Shown here: positions 5,297 through 7,333 of the stretch, piece after piece
How the letters are laid out: every line of letters begins with the position of its first letter
Numbering within the stretch: the stretch's first letter is position 1
Origin: Actinomycetes bacterium
GTDB lineage: Bacteria; Actinomycetota; Actinomycetes; Actinomycetales; Cellulomonadaceae
Assembly: GCA_021793115.1 (NCBI GenBank)
Contig: JAJYTJ010000180.1
Coordinates: 1 to 7,333 of the forward strand
DNA: 7,333 nt
Reading direction: 5' to 3'
Notes under the pieces: model-generated
Told to the model about the DNA's origin: nothing
Seen by the model: the letters and a program-made list of their open reading frames with translations, nothing else
The model's database searches: none
Position numbers and translations under genes: made by a program

Positions 5297-7333
5297 GTGA
5301 GCCAGGTGTCCGCGGCGACCGCCCCCACCGGTCAGGCCGCGGCGTCCCCGGTGCGCGGGGTGGCCCGGTTCGTCGTCGAGCTGCCCGACCGCCTGCCCGT
5401 GGTGCTCGCCTGCCTGGTGCTGCCGGCGCTGGTCGCGACGCTCGTGGGGCAGTTCCGGCCGGTCGTGGTGCTGCCCGCGTGGGTGCTCCTCGTCGCGCTC
5501 ACGTGGCGCCTGGTCCCGGCCGCGCCGCGCGGCGCCACCCCAGGCCCGGTGCTGGCCCTGATCGCGCTCGTCGGCGCGTGGGGCGCGTGGGGCGTGGCGG
5601 CCTCGGGCGAGTACCTCGTGGTCAACCGCGACCCCGGCTTCCTCACGCTCAAGGCCTGGTGGCTGGTCACCCACCCCTCGGCCCGGATCCCGGTGGGGTC
5701 GGCGCTGCAGGGTGCCGTGGGGGGCGCCAGCGCCGCGGCCGACGGCTTCACGGTCCACGGGTCGGCGCTGCTCGCGCAGGGCAACAGCGCCCTGCCGGCG
5801 GTGCTGGCCACGGTCGGCTGGGCCGGCGGCCAGGCCGCGGTGCTGTGGGCCAACGTGCTCGTCGGCGCGGTGGCGATCGTCGCCGTGCACGCCGTGGCCC
5901 GCCGGTTCGTCGGGCCGCGCTGGGCGGTGCTGGCCGCCGCCGGTGTCGCCGTGACCCTGCCCATGCTGGCCTTCACGCGCTCGGCGTACACCGAGCCGCT
6001 GGTGCTCGCGCTGACGTTCGGCGGCGTCGCACTCCTGCTGGGCGCGCTCGGGCGGCCCTCGCGCGGCGGGTACGTGCTGGCGGGCGGCATGGTCGGGGCG
6101 GCCGGGGCCGCGCGGATCGACGGCGCGATGGTCCTCGCGGGCGGCGCGATCGGCCTGGCGTGCCTCGTGCTCGCGGCGCGCCGGGCCGACGAACGGCGCG
6201 CGCTGGCGCGGCACGCCGCGGCGGCCCTGTCCGTCATGGGCGCGGTCGCCGCGCTGGGGCTCGTCGACCTCGCGGTGCTGTCCCCGAGCTACCTGGACGG
6301 CCTGCGCCACCAGCTCACGGAGCTCCTGGGTGGCACCGTGCTGGTGCTCGTCGCGGTCGGCGTGCTGCTCGCCACGCCGCTGCGCGACGGGGTCCGGCGT
6401 GTCGTCGTCCGGCGCCTGGGCCCGCTGGGCGCGGCCGCCCAGGTGACCGTGGTGCTCGCGTTCGCCGTGCTGGCGACGCGCCCGTGGTGGATGACCGCCC
6501 ACGGGAGCCCCGCAGGCAGCCCCACCGCGGTCGCCGTCGCGGTGCAGCAGGCGGCCGAGGGGCTGCCCGTGGACGGCACGCGTACCTACGGCGAGCAGAC
6601 CGTCACGTGGCTCGCGTGGTACGTCGGCTGGCCCACCGTGGTCGCGGCCGTGGCCGGCGGCGTGCTGCTGGTGCGGCGCGTCGCGCGGCGCCGCGAGGTC
6701 GCCGGCGCGGTGCTGGCCGGCATGGCCGTCGCCGGGTCCGCGCTCTATCTGCTGGAACCGGCCATCACGCCGGACCAGGTGTGGGCGGTGCGGCGGCTGC
6801 TGCCGGTGGCGCTGCCGACCGTGGTGCTGCTCGCCGTGCTCGCCGCGGCGACCGCGTGGGCGCGGCGGCGCTGGCCGTGGCGCCTGCTGGCCGCGGTCCT
6901 GGTGGCCGGGATGCTCGCGGTGCCGGTCGCCACGTGGGACCCCGTCGCGGCCCACGGCGACCTGTCCGGCCAGCTGTCCATCACGCGGGCGATCTGCGAC
7001 GCGATCGACCGGTCCGGGGCCCACCGTGTCGTCTGGGTGACCTCCGAGCCCTGGCAGGAGCTCGCGACGCTGCGCGTGGTGTGCGGCGTGGACGTCGTCG
7101 AGACCCCCGCCTCGCCGTCGCCGGCGCAGCTCGCCGCGATCGAGCGGGCCTGGGGGGACGAGCCCGTGCTCGTCCTGTCGACGAACGCGGTCGACCTCGG
7201 GTTCGGCCACGTCGTCGCGCCGCTCCTGCCGGCGCAGGCCAGCACCGAGTGGGAGCGCAGCCTGGTGGGGCCGCCGCAGGCCGTCGTGGTGCGGCACGAG
7301 GCGGTGTGGGCCGGGGTCCTCGGGTTCGGCGGC
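5297..7333 (+). CDS. GT-C-type polytopic membrane glycosyltransferase-like protein, C-terminus cut by window edge
   Basis: From GTG 5297 the frame stays open for 679 codons to the right edge. A short Ala/Ser/Thr-rich cytoplasmic tail precedes the first helix (about 33-50), with further helices near 57-72 and 84-102. The first outer loop starts with EYLVVNRDPGFLTLKAWWLV (NRDPG at 110-114), where GT-C enzymes place catalytic acidic residues. Other family-like sites are FTRSAYTEPL (226-235), ARIDG (R273, D275) and WAVRRLLPV (496-504). After the last visible helix (about 515-540) lies a soluble, probably outer-face domain with AICDAIDRSG and VVWVTSEPW. This layout matches large actinobacterial membrane proteins related to GT39/GT-C transferases, which use polyprenyl-phosphate sugars outside the membrane. 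It could therefore use the donor made by the GT2 enzyme here, which is inference. Codon use is extremely GC-biased. The ends of the gene and its acceptor are unknown. Confidence 0.82.
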   Translation, partial: MSQVSAATAPTGQAAASPVRGVARFVVELPDRLPVVLACLVLPALVATLVGQFRPVVVLPAWVLLVALTWRLVPAAPRGATPGPVLALIALVGAWGAWGVAASGEYLVVNRDPGFLTLKAWWLVTHPSARIPVGSALQGAVGGASAAADGFTVHGSALLAQGNSALPAVLATVGWAGGQAAVLWANVLVGAVAIVAVHAVARRFVGPRWAVLAAAGVAVTLPMLAFTRSAYTEPLVLALTFGGVALLLGALGRPSRGGYVLAGGMVGAAGAARIDGAMVLAGGAIGLACLVLAARRADERRALARHAAAALSVMGAVAALGLVDLAVLSPSYLDGLRHQLTELLGGTVLVLVAVGVLLATPLRDGVRRVVVRRLGPLGAAAQVTVVLAFAVLATRPWWMTAHGSPAGSPTAVAVAVQQAAEGLPVDGTRTYGEQTVTWLAWYVGWPTVVAAVAGGVLLVRRVARRREVAGAVLAGMAVAGSALYLLEPAITPDQVWAVRRLLPVALPTVVLLAVLAAATAWARRRWPWRLLAAVLVAGMLAVPVATWDPVAAHGDLSGQLSITRAICDAIDRSGAHRVVWVTSEPWQELATLRVVCGVDVVETPASPSPAQLAAIERAWGDEPVLVLSTNAVDLGFGHVVAPLLPAQASTEWERSLVGPPQAVVVRHEAVWAGVLGFGG

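Noticed and set aside
1955..7297. A 1780-codon open frame on the minus strand spanning several genes
   Set aside because: It is antisense to genes with clear family motifs. Its product is Arg/His/Gly/Pro-rich low-complexity sequence with no recognisable domain. Long antisense frames are a normal by-product of extreme third-position G+C.
1..7333. tRNA, rRNA, CRISPR array, insertion sequence, attachment site or riboswitch
   Set aside because: Intergenic spaces are only 110, 66 and 127 bp, and none shows the conserved cores, repeated units or terminal repeats needed for such elements.

Overview
The base composition is very high in G+C. Real genes almost always have G or C in the third codon position, three of the six starts chosen here are leaderless-type GTG, and the best promoter matches are TAnnnT −10 boxes with no clear −35. 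This points to a high-G+C actinobacterium. A Micrococcales member such as Cellulomonadaceae is plausible from gene style, but that is inference only.

The window is almost fully coding and is devoted to envelope polysaccharide or glycolipid assembly. From left to right: (1) on the minus strand, 1152 to the left edge, a DUF2142-family polytopic membrane protein, C-terminus cut by the window; (2) a 110-bp divergent intergenic region with a −10 box for each direction and a 7+7 inverted repeat between them; (3) on the plus strand, a family 2 glycosyltransferase of the polyprenyl-phosphate sugar synthase type with two C-terminal membrane helices (1263-2225), overlapping by 4 bp a GT-B (GT4-like) glycosyltransferase (2222-3409); (4) 66 bp further on, a flippase-like / LPG-synthase-TM membrane protein (3476-4417) broken by one in-frame amber codon at 4178-4180; (5) on the minus strand, a class I SAM methyltransferase (5169-4414) whose stop shares a CTAG with the stop of gene 4; (6) a 127-bp divergent region; (7) on the plus strand, a large GT-C-type membrane glycosyltransferase-like protein (5297 to the right edge, no stop seen).

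A working model, inferred from family roles: the GT2 enzyme charges a polyprenyl phosphate carrier, the GT4 enzyme adds sugars from nucleotide donors in the cytoplasm, the flippase-like protein may help move lipid-linked intermediates, the methyltransferase modifies a sugar or lipid, and the DUF2142 and GT-C proteins act on the outer face with polyprenyl-linked donors. No substrate can be read from the sequence.

I found no RNA genes, CRISPR array, insertion sequence, attachment site or phage gene, and no wholly new system. The most notable points are the clean amber interruption of the flippase-like gene, the shared CTAG double stop, the leaderless −10/GTG arrangement repeated at three genes, and a 10-mer (CGACGAACGG) found four times on the same strand.
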